This document shows, in pieces, positions 16,088 to 23,576 of a stretch of DNA of 43,972 nt. Source of the DNA: Acidobacteriaceae bacterium. Lineage in GTDB: Bacteria; Acidobacteriota; Terriglobia; Terriglobales; Acidobacteriaceae. The stretch covers positions 1 through 43,972 of the forward strand of contig JASHRF010000119.1 of assembly GCA_030037545.1 (NCBI GenBank). Direction: 5' to 3'. The notes beneath the pieces are model-generated. The model had not been told where the DNA came from. It saw nothing but the letters and a program-made list of their open reading frames with translations, and searched no databases. The translations under genes and the position numbers were made by a program. Every line of letters starts with the position of its first letter. Position 1 is the stretch's first letter.

Positions 16088-16182
16088 GCCGTCCTCTCAC
16101 TTATTGGATGTGCGGGCAAGCGGTGCGCTTCATGGGAACATACTGCGCGAGCTCGAATTCGCAAGGCTCAAGGCCTGTAACG

Positions 16183-16279
16183 GCGCCGTCCCTGCGAGAC
16201 TGGAGACCACCTGTGGACAATCGGTTCCCCACGCTGAAGTGCGGGGCTCAAGAACGCTGCGCCTACGGCGCTGGTTGCC
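16183..16279. repeat. 97-bp interspersed repeat, copy 1
   Basis: This stretch matches 25315-25411 over its full 97 bases without net gaps: both begin with a GTCCCTGCGRGACT block, share CCCCACGCTGAAG(T/C)GCGGG in the middle and end with TGCGCCT(A/C)CGGCGC and TTGCC. Both copies sit in intergenic DNA near a start codon on the minus strand. Confidence 0.75.
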
Positions 16280-16361
16280 TCGGCCCCCTTGATCGCCTGT
16301 TCCTTTGGTCGTTTATTCGTGGGCCCTTTGCCCCCGCTTGCTCGTTCTCTTGGCCCTGGTT

Positions 16362-17129
16362 CTAACGCGCGGCCATGCGGAGCGCGCCGTCGAGGCGGAT
16401 GGTCTCGCCGTTGAGCATGTTGTTCTCGCAGATGTGCTTGACCAGCGCCGCATACTCGGCCGGCTTGCCCAGGCGCTGCGGAAAGGGCACGCTCTTGCCC
16501 AGCGCCTCCTGCACTTCGGGCGAAAACCCCGCCATCATGGGCGTCTCAAAGATTCCCGGCGCGATAGTCACCACGCGAATTCCGTGCCGCGCCAGCTCGC
16601 GTGCGATGGGCAGCGTCATGGCCACCACGCCACCTTTCGACGCGGCGTAGGCGGCCTGGCCGATCTGGCCCTCGAAGGCCGCACCCGAGGCCGTGTTGAC
16701 AATCACGCCGCGCTCGCCGTCCTCAAGCGGATTTTCGCGCGCCATGGCCGCGGTGGCCAGGCGGATCATGTTGAAGGTGCCAATGAGATTGATGTTCACC
16801 ACGCGCGTGAAAGTTTCCAGCCGGTGCGGGCCGTCGCGCCCCAGCACCCTTTCCGGCGGCGCAATTCCGGCGCAGTTTACCAGGCCGTGCACGTGGCCGA
16901 ATGTGCCCAACGCTGTATTCACGGCAGCCTTGCCGTCCGACTCTTTGGTCACATCGGAGGCCAGGAAAACGGCGGATGCGCCCAGTTCCTCCGAAAGGGT
17001 TTCGCCCGCGGCGCGGTTCACGTCCACGCCCACCACCGAACCGCCCTCGTGCGCGATCATTCGCGACACTTCTGCGCCCAGTCCCGACGCTGCTCCGGTC
17101 ACCAGAAAAACATGACCCCGAATCTGCAT
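16362..17129 (-). CDS. Short-chain dehydrogenase, 3-hydroxyacyl-CoA dehydrogenase type 2-like
   Basis: 255 residues. The NAD-binding TGAASGLG motif is near residues 11-18, the acidic residue that prefers NAD follows in VVGVDVN, and the catalytic Ser and YxxxK are in [21 protein letters not shown]. The C-terminal [16 protein letters not shown] and [20 protein letters not shown] are characteristic of the type 2 3-hydroxyacyl-CoA dehydrogenase/HSD17B10 group, which oxidises 2-methyl-3-hydroxybutyryl-CoA in isoleucine breakdown. Lying next to the thiolase and a short/branched-chain acyl-CoA dehydrogenase, it fits that step. Confidence 0.88.
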   Translation of the reverse strand: MQIRGHVFLVTGAASGLGAEVSRMIAHEGGSVVGVDVNRAAGETLSEELGASAVFLASDVTKESDGKAAVNTALGTFGHVHGLVNCAGIAPPERVLGRDGPHRLETFTRVVNINLIGTFNMIRLATAAMARENPLEDGERGVIVNTASGAAFEGQIGQAAYAASKGGVVAMTLPIARELARHGIRVVTIAPGIFETPMMAGFSPEVQEALGKSVPFPQRLGKPAEYAALVKHICENNMLNGETIRLDGALRMAAR

Positions 17130-17256
17130 GAAAAATCTCCTTTGTGTCGCGTCCAGCCAGCCGTGAAAAGCCTCATGGGAGCAAAGCCAAATTGTTCCAA
17201 AAGAGGGGCAAGACTCGTGCGCAAGCGCCTTAGGCCATCTGTCATAATACTCTACG

Positions 17257-17363
17257 GCGGTTCTCCAATTCAGGTGAGGTCTTGAGGGCCTGCAATATGG
17301 CGTTTCCTTGATGAAAAGGCCGCTTAAGGATGAGGCTCCGCTTTATATTAATTGGAGAACCGC
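17257..17363. promoter_or_regulatory. Long inverted repeat in the acyl-CoA dehydrogenase leader
   Basis: GCGGTTCTCCAATT (17257-17270) is perfectly inverted at 17350-17363 (AATTGGAGAACCGC), with 79 bases between; a shorter GGCCT/AGGCC pair lies inside. A CATAAT sequence (17243-17248) just upstream could be a -10 box, which would put the first arm at the very 5' end of the transcript. It could be a paired operator, a structured mRNA leader or a small mobile hairpin element. It ends 82 bases before the gene's ATG. Confidence 0.5.
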
Positions 17364-17445
17364 GACTGCCCCGAGGCCGCGTGATTGCGGGAGAAAAGCA
17401 CGGCTATCACGCCGATGCGACGTCAGGAATGAAAGGACATTCGCC

Positions 17446-18621
17446 ATGGAAACGCCTGTGCTTTCTCCTTCCGTGAACCGTCCCATGGAGCTCAATGAAG
17501 ACGAGCTTCTGTTTCGCGATACGGTGCGCCAGTTCGCCGAAAAGGAAATCGCTCCGCTGGTCAGGCGCATGGACGAGGAGCAGCACTTTGATCCAGGCCT
17601 CATTCGCCGCCTTTTCGAACTGGGCCTGATGGGCATCGAAATCCCCGAAGCGCTGGGCGGCAGCGGAGGCACGTTCTTTGACGCATTGCTGGCGGTTGAA
17701 GCGATCTCGGCCGTCGATCCGTCGGTGGGCGTGCTGGTGGATGTGCAGAACACGCTGGTGATTAACGCGCTGCTGCGCTGGGCCAGCGAAGAACAAAAGC
17801 GGCGCTATTTGCCGCGCCTGGCAGGCGAGATGGCCGGGGCCTATGCGCTGAGCGAAGCGAGCTCCGGCTCCGATGCTTTCGCGCTGCAGACACGCGCGGA
17901 AAAGCGCGGCCAAGAATACATTCTCAATGGCCGCAAATTGTGGATCACGAACGCCAACGAAGCCGGCCTGTTCATCGTGTTTGCCACTGTCGATCCCTCG
18001 GCGGGCTACAAAGGCATCACCGCCTTTTTGGTTGAGAAAGGGATGGCCGGGTTCAGCGTGGGGCGCAAGGAAGATAAACTTGGCATCCGCGCCAGCAGCA
18101 CGTGCGAGCTCATCCTCGACGGCTGCGTGCTGCCTGCGGCGCAGATGCTGGGCGAGATCGGCAAAGGGTACAAAATCGCAATCGAGACGCTGAACGAGGG
18201 GCGCATCGGCATTGGCGGTCAGATGGTGGGGTTGGCCGAGGGCGCGTGGGCGCACGCGGCAGCGTACGCCAAAGAACGCAAACAATTCGGCAAGCCGCTG
18301 GTCGAATTTCAGGCCATGCAGTTTCAGCTTGCGGAGATGGCTACCGAGATCGAGGCCGCGCGCCTGATGGTCTACAACGCAGCGCGGCTGAAAGATGCCG
18401 GCCTGTCGTTCCGCAAAGAAGCGGCCATGTGCAAGTACTTTGCCTCGCAGGTGGCGGAGCGCGTGGCCAGCCTGGCGGTTGAGATTCTTGGCGGCGCTGG
18501 ATTTGTGCGCGATTACCCGGTGGAGAAATTTTACCGCGACGCAAAGATCGGAAAGATTTACGAAGGCACGTCGTTCATGCAGCTGGCGATGATTGCAAAG
18601 CTGACGCTGGGGGTTGGATAG
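17446..18621 (+). CDS. Acyl-CoA dehydrogenase, short/branched-chain type
   Basis: 391 residues from ATG at 17446, with GAAAGGA nine bases upstream; an in-frame ATG at 17308 would only add leader sequence. The family layout is complete: an alpha domain with LFRDTVRQFAEKEIAPLVRR, the FAD/substrate region GAYALSEASSGSDAFALQT and LWITNANEAG, and the C-terminal helices with the base Glu in KIYEGTSFMQLAMIAK. The ending QLAMIAK resembles animal short/branched-chain acyl-CoA dehydrogenase (2-methylbutyryl-CoA), fitting isoleucine breakdown next to the SDR and thiolase, but close isobutyryl- or butyryl-CoA enzymes cannot be excluded. The leader has a long inverted repeat. Confidence 0.9.
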   Translation: METPVLSPSVNRPMELNEDELLFRDTVRQFAEKEIAPLVRRMDEEQHFDPGLIRRLFELGLMGIEIPEALGGSGGTFFDALLAVEAISAVDPSVGVLVDVQNTLVINALLRWASEEQKRRYLPRLAGEMAGAYALSEASSGSDAFALQTRAEKRGQEYILNGRKLWITNANEAGLFIVFATVDPSAGYKGITAFLVEKGMAGFSVGRKEDKLGIRASSTCELILDGCVLPAAQMLGEIGKGYKIAIETLNEGRIGIGGQMVGLAEGAWAHAAAYAKERKQFGKPLVEFQAMQFQLAEMATEIEAARLMVYNAARLKDAGLSFRKEAAMCKYFASQVAERVASLAVEILGGAGFVRDYPVEKFYRDAKIGKIYEGTSFMQLAMIAKLTLGVG

Positions 18622-18640
18622 TATCTCAGAAGGATGGCAC

Positions 18641-18711
18641 CCCTCAGGAGCTAAAGTCCGCTCATTTTGGGCGGCATTTACGGCACGACCGAAGTCGTGC
18701 CCTTTCAAATC
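18641..18711. repeat. REP-like hairpin repeat (~70 bp), copy 1
   Basis: This copy shares the layout GCTAAAG ... GGCACGAC-loop-GTCGTGCC then CTTTCAAATC with 22121-22189. The hairpin arms are eight bases with a CGAA loop and are perfect here. It lies between the acyl-CoA dehydrogenase and the CoA-transferase genes. Confidence 0.75.
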
Positions 18712-18775
18712 TCGACTTTCACTTCAGGCTGGCAAGACGGTATTCGGCCTCGGCTGCGTAAAACCGGATCACACA

Positions 18776-19498
18776 ATGGACGCTCCCCTCCATCGCGGAT
18801 TGAACAAGCTTTATCCCAGCGCGGATGCGGCTCTCGAGGGAGTGGTGCACGATGGCATGTTGCTGGCCATCGGCGGATTTGGATTGTGCGGCATTCCCGA
18901 AGAGCTCATTTGCGCGCTACGGAATACGGGTGTTCGCAACCTTACGGTGGCGAGTAATAACGCGGGCGTGGATGGCTGGGGCCTGGGCTTGCTGCTGGAA
19001 ACCCGGCAGATCAAGAAAATGATTTCAAGCTACGTGGGCGAGAATGCGGAGTTCGAGCGCCAGTTCCTGCGCGGCGAACTGGAGGTTGAATTCTGCCCGC
19101 AGGGCACGCTGGCGGAGCGCATGAGAGCGGGAGGCGCAGGCATTCCCGGGTTCTACACGCGCACCGGGATTGGAACCGCGATCGCCGAAGGTAAGGAGCA
19201 GAAGGAATTCGACGGCGTCTCCTACATCCTGGAGCGCGGCATCCAGGCGGACGTGGCGCTGGTGAAGGCATGGCAGGCTGATTTGCACGGCAACCTCGTT
19301 TATCGACGCACCGCGCGCAATTTCAATCCCAACGCGGCAACGTGTGGCAAGGTGACGATTGCAGAAGCGGAGATTGTGGTCGAACCCGGTGAGCTCGATC
19401 CCGATGCGATTCACACGCCGGGCATTTTTGTGCATCGGCTGGTCCATAATCCGCGACCGGAAAAACGCATTGAGAAACGAACCGTGCGCGCGACGTGA
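18776..19498 (+). CDS. scoA: 3-oxoacid CoA-transferase, subunit A
   Basis: 240 residues from ATG at 18776 (MDAPLHRGLNKLYPSADAAL). Family I CoA-transferase alpha features are clear: VHDGMLLAIGGFGLCGIPEE, LTVASNNAGVDGWGLGLLLE, KMISSYVGENAEFERQFLRG and GGAGIPGFYTRTGIGTAIAE. The subunit works with subunit B (19584-20210) to move CoA from succinyl-CoA to acetoacetate. The upstream part of the same open frame, from 18614, is the REP-like repeat and not coding. It makes sense in this block because both leucine and tyrosine catabolism yield acetoacetate. Confidence 0.93.
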   Translation: MDAPLHRGLNKLYPSADAALEGVVHDGMLLAIGGFGLCGIPEELICALRNTGVRNLTVASNNAGVDGWGLGLLLETRQIKKMISSYVGENAEFERQFLRGELEVEFCPQGTLAERMRAGGAGIPGFYTRTGIGTAIAEGKEQKEFDGVSYILERGIQADVALVKAWQADLHGNLVYRRTARNFNPNAATCGKVTIAEAEIVVEPGELDPDAIHTPGIFVHRLVHNPRPEKRIEKRTVRAT

Positions 19499-19583
19499 CT
19501 CGTGATTCGTGAATTGGGATTCGTGTTCACGATCCACGATCGACGATTTTCTGAAACCTGACACCTGAAATCTGGACCCTAAG

Positions 19584-20210
19584 ATGGCATGGACCCGACA
19601 ACAGATGGCCGCGCGCGCCGCCCGTGAATTGCACGACGGTTTCTATGTGAACCTCGGCATCGGCATGCCCACGCTGGTGGCCAATTACGTTCCCGCGGGC
19701 ATGACGGTCTCACTGCAATCGGAAAACGGGCTGCTGGGCATGGGGCCGTTTCCGCGCGATTTAGAAGTCGATCCCGATCTGATCAACGCGGGCAAGGAGA
19801 CCGTCACCCTGATTCCCGGTGCGGCCATCTTTTCGAGCGCCGACTCCTTCGCCATGATCCGCGGCGGGCACATTGACCTGGCCATTCTCGGCGCCATGCA
19901 GGTCTCAGAGCGCGGCGACCTGGCCAACTGGATGATTCCCGGCAAGCGCGTGAAGGGGATGGGCGGGGCGATGGATCTGGTCTCGGGCGTGCGCCGCATC
20001 GTGGTGCTGATGGAGCACACCACCCCCGACGGCGGCGCCAAGCTGCTGCGCGAATGCACGCTGCCGCTTACGGGAGCGGGCGTGGTGCACCGTGTCATTA
20101 CCGATTTGTGCGTGGTCGATATTACGCCGGGCGGGTTCGAGGTGGTGGAGCTGGCCGAGGGCGTGACGCGCGAGATAGTGAAGCAGCGGACTGGCGCGCC
20201 GGTGCGCTGA
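19584..20210 (+). CDS. scoB: 3-oxoacid CoA-transferase, subunit B
   Basis: 208 residues. The catalytic Glu is in [12 protein letters not shown], and the surrounding [37 protein letters not shown] and [11 protein letters not shown] are typical of the beta subunit of succinyl-CoA:3-ketoacid CoA-transferase. The Glu forms a CoA thioester during transfer. Subunits A and B are separated by 85 bases of low-complexity spacer (repeated GATTCGTG-like words), longer than the usual tight A/B overlap, but both lie on the same strand and are complete. Confidence 0.94.
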   Translation: MAWTRQQMAARAARELHDGFYVNLGIGMPTLVANYVPAGMTVSLQSENGLLGMGPFPRDLEVDPDLINAGKETVTLIPGAAIFSSADSFAMIRGGHIDLAILGAMQVSERGDLANWMIPGKRVKGMGGAMDLVSGVRRIVVLMEHTTPDGGAKLLRECTLPLTGAGVVHRVITDLCVVDITPGGFEVVELAEGVTREIVKQRTGAPVR

Positions 20211-20255
20211 GATATTGCATTGCCGTGTTTCAGCAACGACATTTGCTGCCGATCA

Positions 20256-21041
20256 CTAACTACCATTTTTCCAGAGCGCCTTGCGCTTTTCGAGGAACGC
20301 GGCAACGCCCTCGCGAAAATCCGCGGTTTCACGCGACTGCGCGTTGGTTTCGAGCGCGGCTTCAATGGCCGCATCGAGCCAGGCCTTGTTCTGACGGGCG
20401 AGCAGCCGCTTGGTGGCGGCGAGCGATTGCGGGCTGTTGGCCAGCAGCGTATCGGCGAGAGATTGCACGCGCTGCGCAAGCTCTGCATACGGCACAATCT
20501 CGCTCACCAGCCCCATGCGCTGCGCATCTTCCGCGCCCACAATGCGCCCGGTGAGCAGCAGATCGCGGCTGCGCTTGCCGCCGATCTGCAAAGCGAGGAA
20601 CGCCGAAACCAGCGCGGGCACAAATCCGATGCGCGCCTCGGTAAATCCGAATCTGGCTTCGCGCGTGGCCAGCGTGAAATCGCAGATGATGGCCAGCCCC
20701 GCGCCGCCGGCAACGGCCGGCCCATGCACGGCCGCGATGGTGGGGATCGGCAGTTCGTAGAGCGCCAGGAAGAGGCGCGCGATGCGCTCCGCGTCGGCGC
20801 GATATTCGAGCGCGGTCTTGTTGCTCATCTCGCGGAGGACCGCGATGTCGAGGCCCGAACAAAAAGCATCCTGCGCGCCGGTAAGCACCAGCACGCGGGC
20901 CGCGCTTGAGGCCGATTCTTCGAGAGCGGCGATCAACTCCATCTGCATCTCCGGCGTCATGGCGTTGCGGCGTTCCGGCCGATGCAGCGTGATAGTGCGG
21001 ATGAGACCGTGATCGGCAACGGCGATGGTCTTGTAATCCAA
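20256..21041 (-). CDS. Enoyl-CoA hydratase/isomerase family, probable methylglutaconyl-CoA hydratase
   Basis: 261 residues with the crotonase fold: ITLHRPERRNAMTPEMQMEL, the oxyanion-hole motif AFCSGLDIAVLREM, and HGPAVAGGAGLAIICDFTLA. The catalytic-Glu region reads RFGFTEARIGFVPALVSAF, the form seen in AUH/LiuC-type methylglutaconyl-CoA hydratases. The C-terminus (EGVAAFLEKRKALW) is normal. The call fits the neighbours: carboxyltransferase beta subunit and HMG-CoA lyase, the steps before and after it in leucine breakdown. Enoyl-CoA hydratases of wider specificity remain possible. Confidence 0.88.
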   Translation of the reverse strand: MDYKTIAVADHGLIRTITLHRPERRNAMTPEMQMELIAALEESASSAARVLVLTGAQDAFCSGLDIAVLREMSNKTALEYRADAERIARLFLALYELPIPTIAAVHGPAVAGGAGLAIICDFTLATREARFGFTEARIGFVPALVSAFLALQIGGKRSRDLLLTGRIVGAEDAQRMGLVSEIVPYAELAQRVQSLADTLLANSPQSLAATKRLLARQNKAWLDAAIEAALETNAQSRETADFREGVAAFLEKRKALWKNGS

Positions 21042-21102
21042 TGCCCCTCCACATTATGGCCAAATTACCAAACAGATTGATGGAAATATCAAGAGGAACC
21101 AC

Positions 21103-21130
21103 GGATCCTTCTGCTGCGCTCAAGATGACA
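21103..21130. repeat. Short interspersed repeat (CTGCGCTCARGATGACA), copy 1
   Basis: The core CTGCGCTCAAGATGACA recurs at 28996-29023 as CTGCGCTCAGGATGACA, with a similar T-rich flank before it. Both copies are downstream or between genes. This word is common in intergenic DNA of the likely host group. Confidence 0.55.
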
Positions 21131-21145
21131 GCCGTTTGGGGCAGT

Positions 21146-22036
21146 TTACGTAGGCGAATGCGACAGTTGTGCTGAAGAGCCGGATTCGCGCGCAATGCCG
21201 GCGCTGGTTGCGATCAGCTCGTCGAGCGGCCTCAGTTTCGGCAACTCCGCTCCGCGCTCGTGCAGGGTGTCGATGAGAATCTCCGTGGGGAGATTGCCCA
21301 CCAGATGGTCCTGAGCAAAGGGGCAGCCGCCCAGGCCGCCGATGGCCGCATCGAATCGCCTGCAGCCTGCATCGTAGGCCGCGCGAACGCGCGCCGCGGC
21401 CTCTACGCGGCGAGAGTGAAAGTGCACGCCGATTTCAATGCCGCGATGCGCGCCAAGAACGGCGGCGACTGTTTGCGCAATTTGCTGCGGTGCGGCGAGG
21501 CCAACGGTGTCGGCAAGAGAAATCTGCCGAACGTCGGTTTCGATGAGGCGAGCGCAGGCATCGACAACCGCGCCTGCGCTCCACGCGTCGCCGTAGGGAT
21601 TGCCGAATGCCATGGAAATGTAGGCAATGGTATCGAGGCCGGCGTCGCGCGCCGGCGTGGCGATGGCCGTCAATGTCCGCAGCGCCTCTGCCGGCGTCTG
21701 GTGCTGATTGCGGCGCAGAAACTGGGGCGAAATCGAATACGGAAAGCCCAGTGTGCGCACTGCGCCCGTCGCGATGGCGCGCTCGGCGCCTTTTTCATTG
21801 ACAACGATGGCGATGATTTCAACCGTTGACGGCGGCTGCAGGAGCTCGAGCACGCGCTCGGAATCGGCCATCTGCGGAACGGCCTGGGGCGAAACAAAGC
21901 TGACCGCATCGATGTGCGTGAACCCCGCATCGATGAGGCGGCGCAAATAGTCGGCCTTGACTTCGGCCGGGATTTGCGCCGGCAATCCTTGCCAGGCATC
22001 GCGCGGGCATTCGATGATTTTGATTGCGTCGCTCAT
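21146..22036 (-). CDS. Hydroxymethylglutaryl-CoA lyase-like TIM-barrel enzyme
   Basis: 296 residues, close to the normal lyase length. The N-terminal Arg-Asp pair is present (CPRDAWQG), as are the opening SFVSPQAVPQMAD, the HxH metal site (GVHFHSRRVEAAARV) and GLGGCPFAQ with the loop Cys. It differs from standard enzymes where they have RDGLQNE (here RDAWQGL) and HxHDTYGQ (here HFHSRR). The reaction would split HMG-CoA into acetyl-CoA and acetoacetate, the last step of leucine breakdown. The neighbours (ECH, acyl-CoA dehydrogenase and carboxyltransferase on the same strand) support this. The changed loops leave room for a related acyl-CoA lyase. Confidence 0.85.
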   Translation of the reverse strand: MSDAIKIIECPRDAWQGLPAQIPAEVKADYLRRLIDAGFTHIDAVSFVSPQAVPQMADSERVLELLQPPSTVEIIAIVVNEKGAERAIATGAVRTLGFPYSISPQFLRRNQHQTPAEALRTLTAIATPARDAGLDTIAYISMAFGNPYGDAWSAGAVVDACARLIETDVRQISLADTVGLAAPQQIAQTVAAVLGAHRGIEIGVHFHSRRVEAAARVRAAYDAGCRRFDAAIGGLGGCPFAQDHLVGNLPTEILIDTLHERGAELPKLRPLDELIATSAGIARESGSSAQLSHSPT

Positions 22037-22120
22037 GTGAAGCAGCTTTTAGCCTTTAGCTATTCGCTGTTCGCTCCGTGTCCGGTGCAGGAGAAAGGCT
22101 CACCAATCGAGTGCCCGCTT

Positions 22121-22189
22121 CCCGCAGAGGCTAAAGCCTAGGCGTTTTGTTGCCTATGCGGCACGACTAAAGTCGCGCCCTTTCAAATC
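22121..22189. repeat. REP-like hairpin repeat (~70 bp), copy 2
   Basis: Second copy of the repeat at 18641-18711. Shared parts are GGCTAAAG, then GGCACGAC-TAAA-GTCGCGCC and CTTTCAAATC. One arm position has changed (T to C), keeping a G-U-type pair possible. It lies between the HMG-CoA lyase-like and acyl-CoA dehydrogenase genes. Confidence 0.75.
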
Positions 22190-22271
22190 ATCGACCTGCA
22201 CAAACCATCAATCCGCACAAAATATTCCGCAAAAGCTGCAAGCTCAAGGCCTAAGATTATAGCCACCTGAA

Positions 22272-23468
22272 CTATCCTCTCGACGGATACACTTTCAGAA
22301 TTTCGCGCGCGATCACCATGCGCTGAATCTCGCTGGTGCCCTCACCGATGGTGCATAGCTTGACGTCGCGATAATATTTTTCGGCCGGATAATCCTTGAT
22401 GAAGCCATAGCCGCCGAACAACTGCACCGCCTCATCGCAGATGCGTACGGCCACTTCGCTGGCGAAGAGCTTGGCCATGGAGGACTCGCGCGTGACCTTG
22501 CGGCCTGCATCCTTGAGCACGGCGGCCCGCTGCGTGAGCAGACGCGCGGCATCGAGCTCGGTGGCCATGTCGGCCAGCTTCCACTGGATGCCCTGGAACT
22601 CGGCGATGGCTTTGCCAAATTGGCGTCGCTCCTTTACATATTTGAGCGCCGCATCGAGAGCGCCGCGCGCGATGCCGAGCGCCAGGGCCGCAATCGAGAT
22701 TCTTCCGCCGTCGAGCACGCGCATGGCGTCGATGAACCCCTCGCCCTCGGCGCCGAGCAGATTCTCCGCGGGAATTTCGCAATCCTCGAAGATCAGCTCG
22801 CTGGTGTCGCTGGCGCGCAGGCCCAGCTTGTTCTCCTTTTTGCCGGGACGGAAGCCTTTGGTCCCCTTTTCCACGACGAACGCGGACAAGCCGTGCGTGC
22901 CTTTGCTCTTGTCGGTCACGGCGATGACTACCGCAACGTCGGCGTAATGACCGTTGGTGATGAAGGTCTTGTTGCCATTGAGCACGTAGCGGTCGCCCTT
23001 TTTTACTGCAGTAGTGCGGGCGTTGCTGGCGTCGGAGCCGGAGCCGGGCTCGGTCAATCCCCACGCGGCCAACCATTCGCCGCCGGCGAGCAGCGGAACG
23101 TATGTGCGTTTTTGCGCTTCGTTCCCGGCGAGAAAAATATGATTCGTTCCCAGCGAGTTGTGCGCTGCCACGGTGATACCCAGCGAGCCATCAACGGCCG
23201 AGAGTTCTTCGATGGCCAGCGCGTAATCCACGTAGCCGAGTCCCGCGCCGCCGTATTGGGGGGGGAAGATCACGCCCAGCAGGCCCATTTTGCCGAGCTG
23301 CTTCACGGCATCCATGGGGAACTCGCCGGCTTCGTCCCACTTCATGATGTTGGGCGCAATTTCGCGAGCCGCGAAGGAGCGAATCTCGCGGCGAAGCTGC
23401 TCCTGCTCTTCGGTCAGTACGAATGGATATAAGTTCTGTTCTTTTTCCTGCTCCAATTCGAGTTTCAT
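22272..23468 (-). CDS. Acyl-CoA dehydrogenase (short-chain/isovaleryl-type position)
   Basis: 398 residues with the full family layout: [77 protein letters not shown] and the C-terminal [18 protein letters not shown]. The Glu in GEGT is the catalytic base of butyryl-type enzymes; animal isovaleryl-CoA dehydrogenase has Ala there and takes the base from elsewhere. By neighbourhood (carboxyltransferase, hydratase, lyase) it should act on isovaleryl-CoA, but by this residue it looks like a butyryl-type enzyme, so substrate is open. It contrasts with the other acyl-CoA dehydrogenase here (17446-18621). Confidence 0.88.
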   Translation of the reverse strand: MKLELEQEKEQNLYPFVLTEEQEQLRREIRSFAAREIAPNIMKWDEAGEFPMDAVKQLGKMGLLGVIFPPQYGGAGLGYVDYALAIEELSAVDGSLGITVAAHNSLGTNHIFLAGNEAQKRTYVPLLAGGEWLAAWGLTEPGSGSDASNARTTAVKKGDRYVLNGNKTFITNGHYADVAVVIAVTDKSKGTHGLSAFVVEKGTKGFRPGKKENKLGLRASDTSELIFEDCEIPAENLLGAEGEGFIDAMRVLDGGRISIAALALGIARGALDAALKYVKERRQFGKAIAEFQGIQWKLADMATELDAARLLTQRAAVLKDAGRKVTRESSMAKLFASEVAVRICDEAVQLFGGYGFIKDYPAEKYYRDVKLCTIGEGTSEIQRMVIAREILKVYPSRG

Positions 23469-23576
23469 ATCCAGCTCCTGCGCGGGGAATGTCGAGTCCC
23501 GGTTCGAGTTCTACGTAATCATTTGATGCTCAATCTTCCGCTGGTCTCCGATTTCCGGCCCCTGATCTTTGCTCTT

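Noticed and set aside
17407..18708. 433-residue minus-strand frame
   Set aside because: It is antisense to the acyl-CoA dehydrogenase gene, whose motifs are complete.
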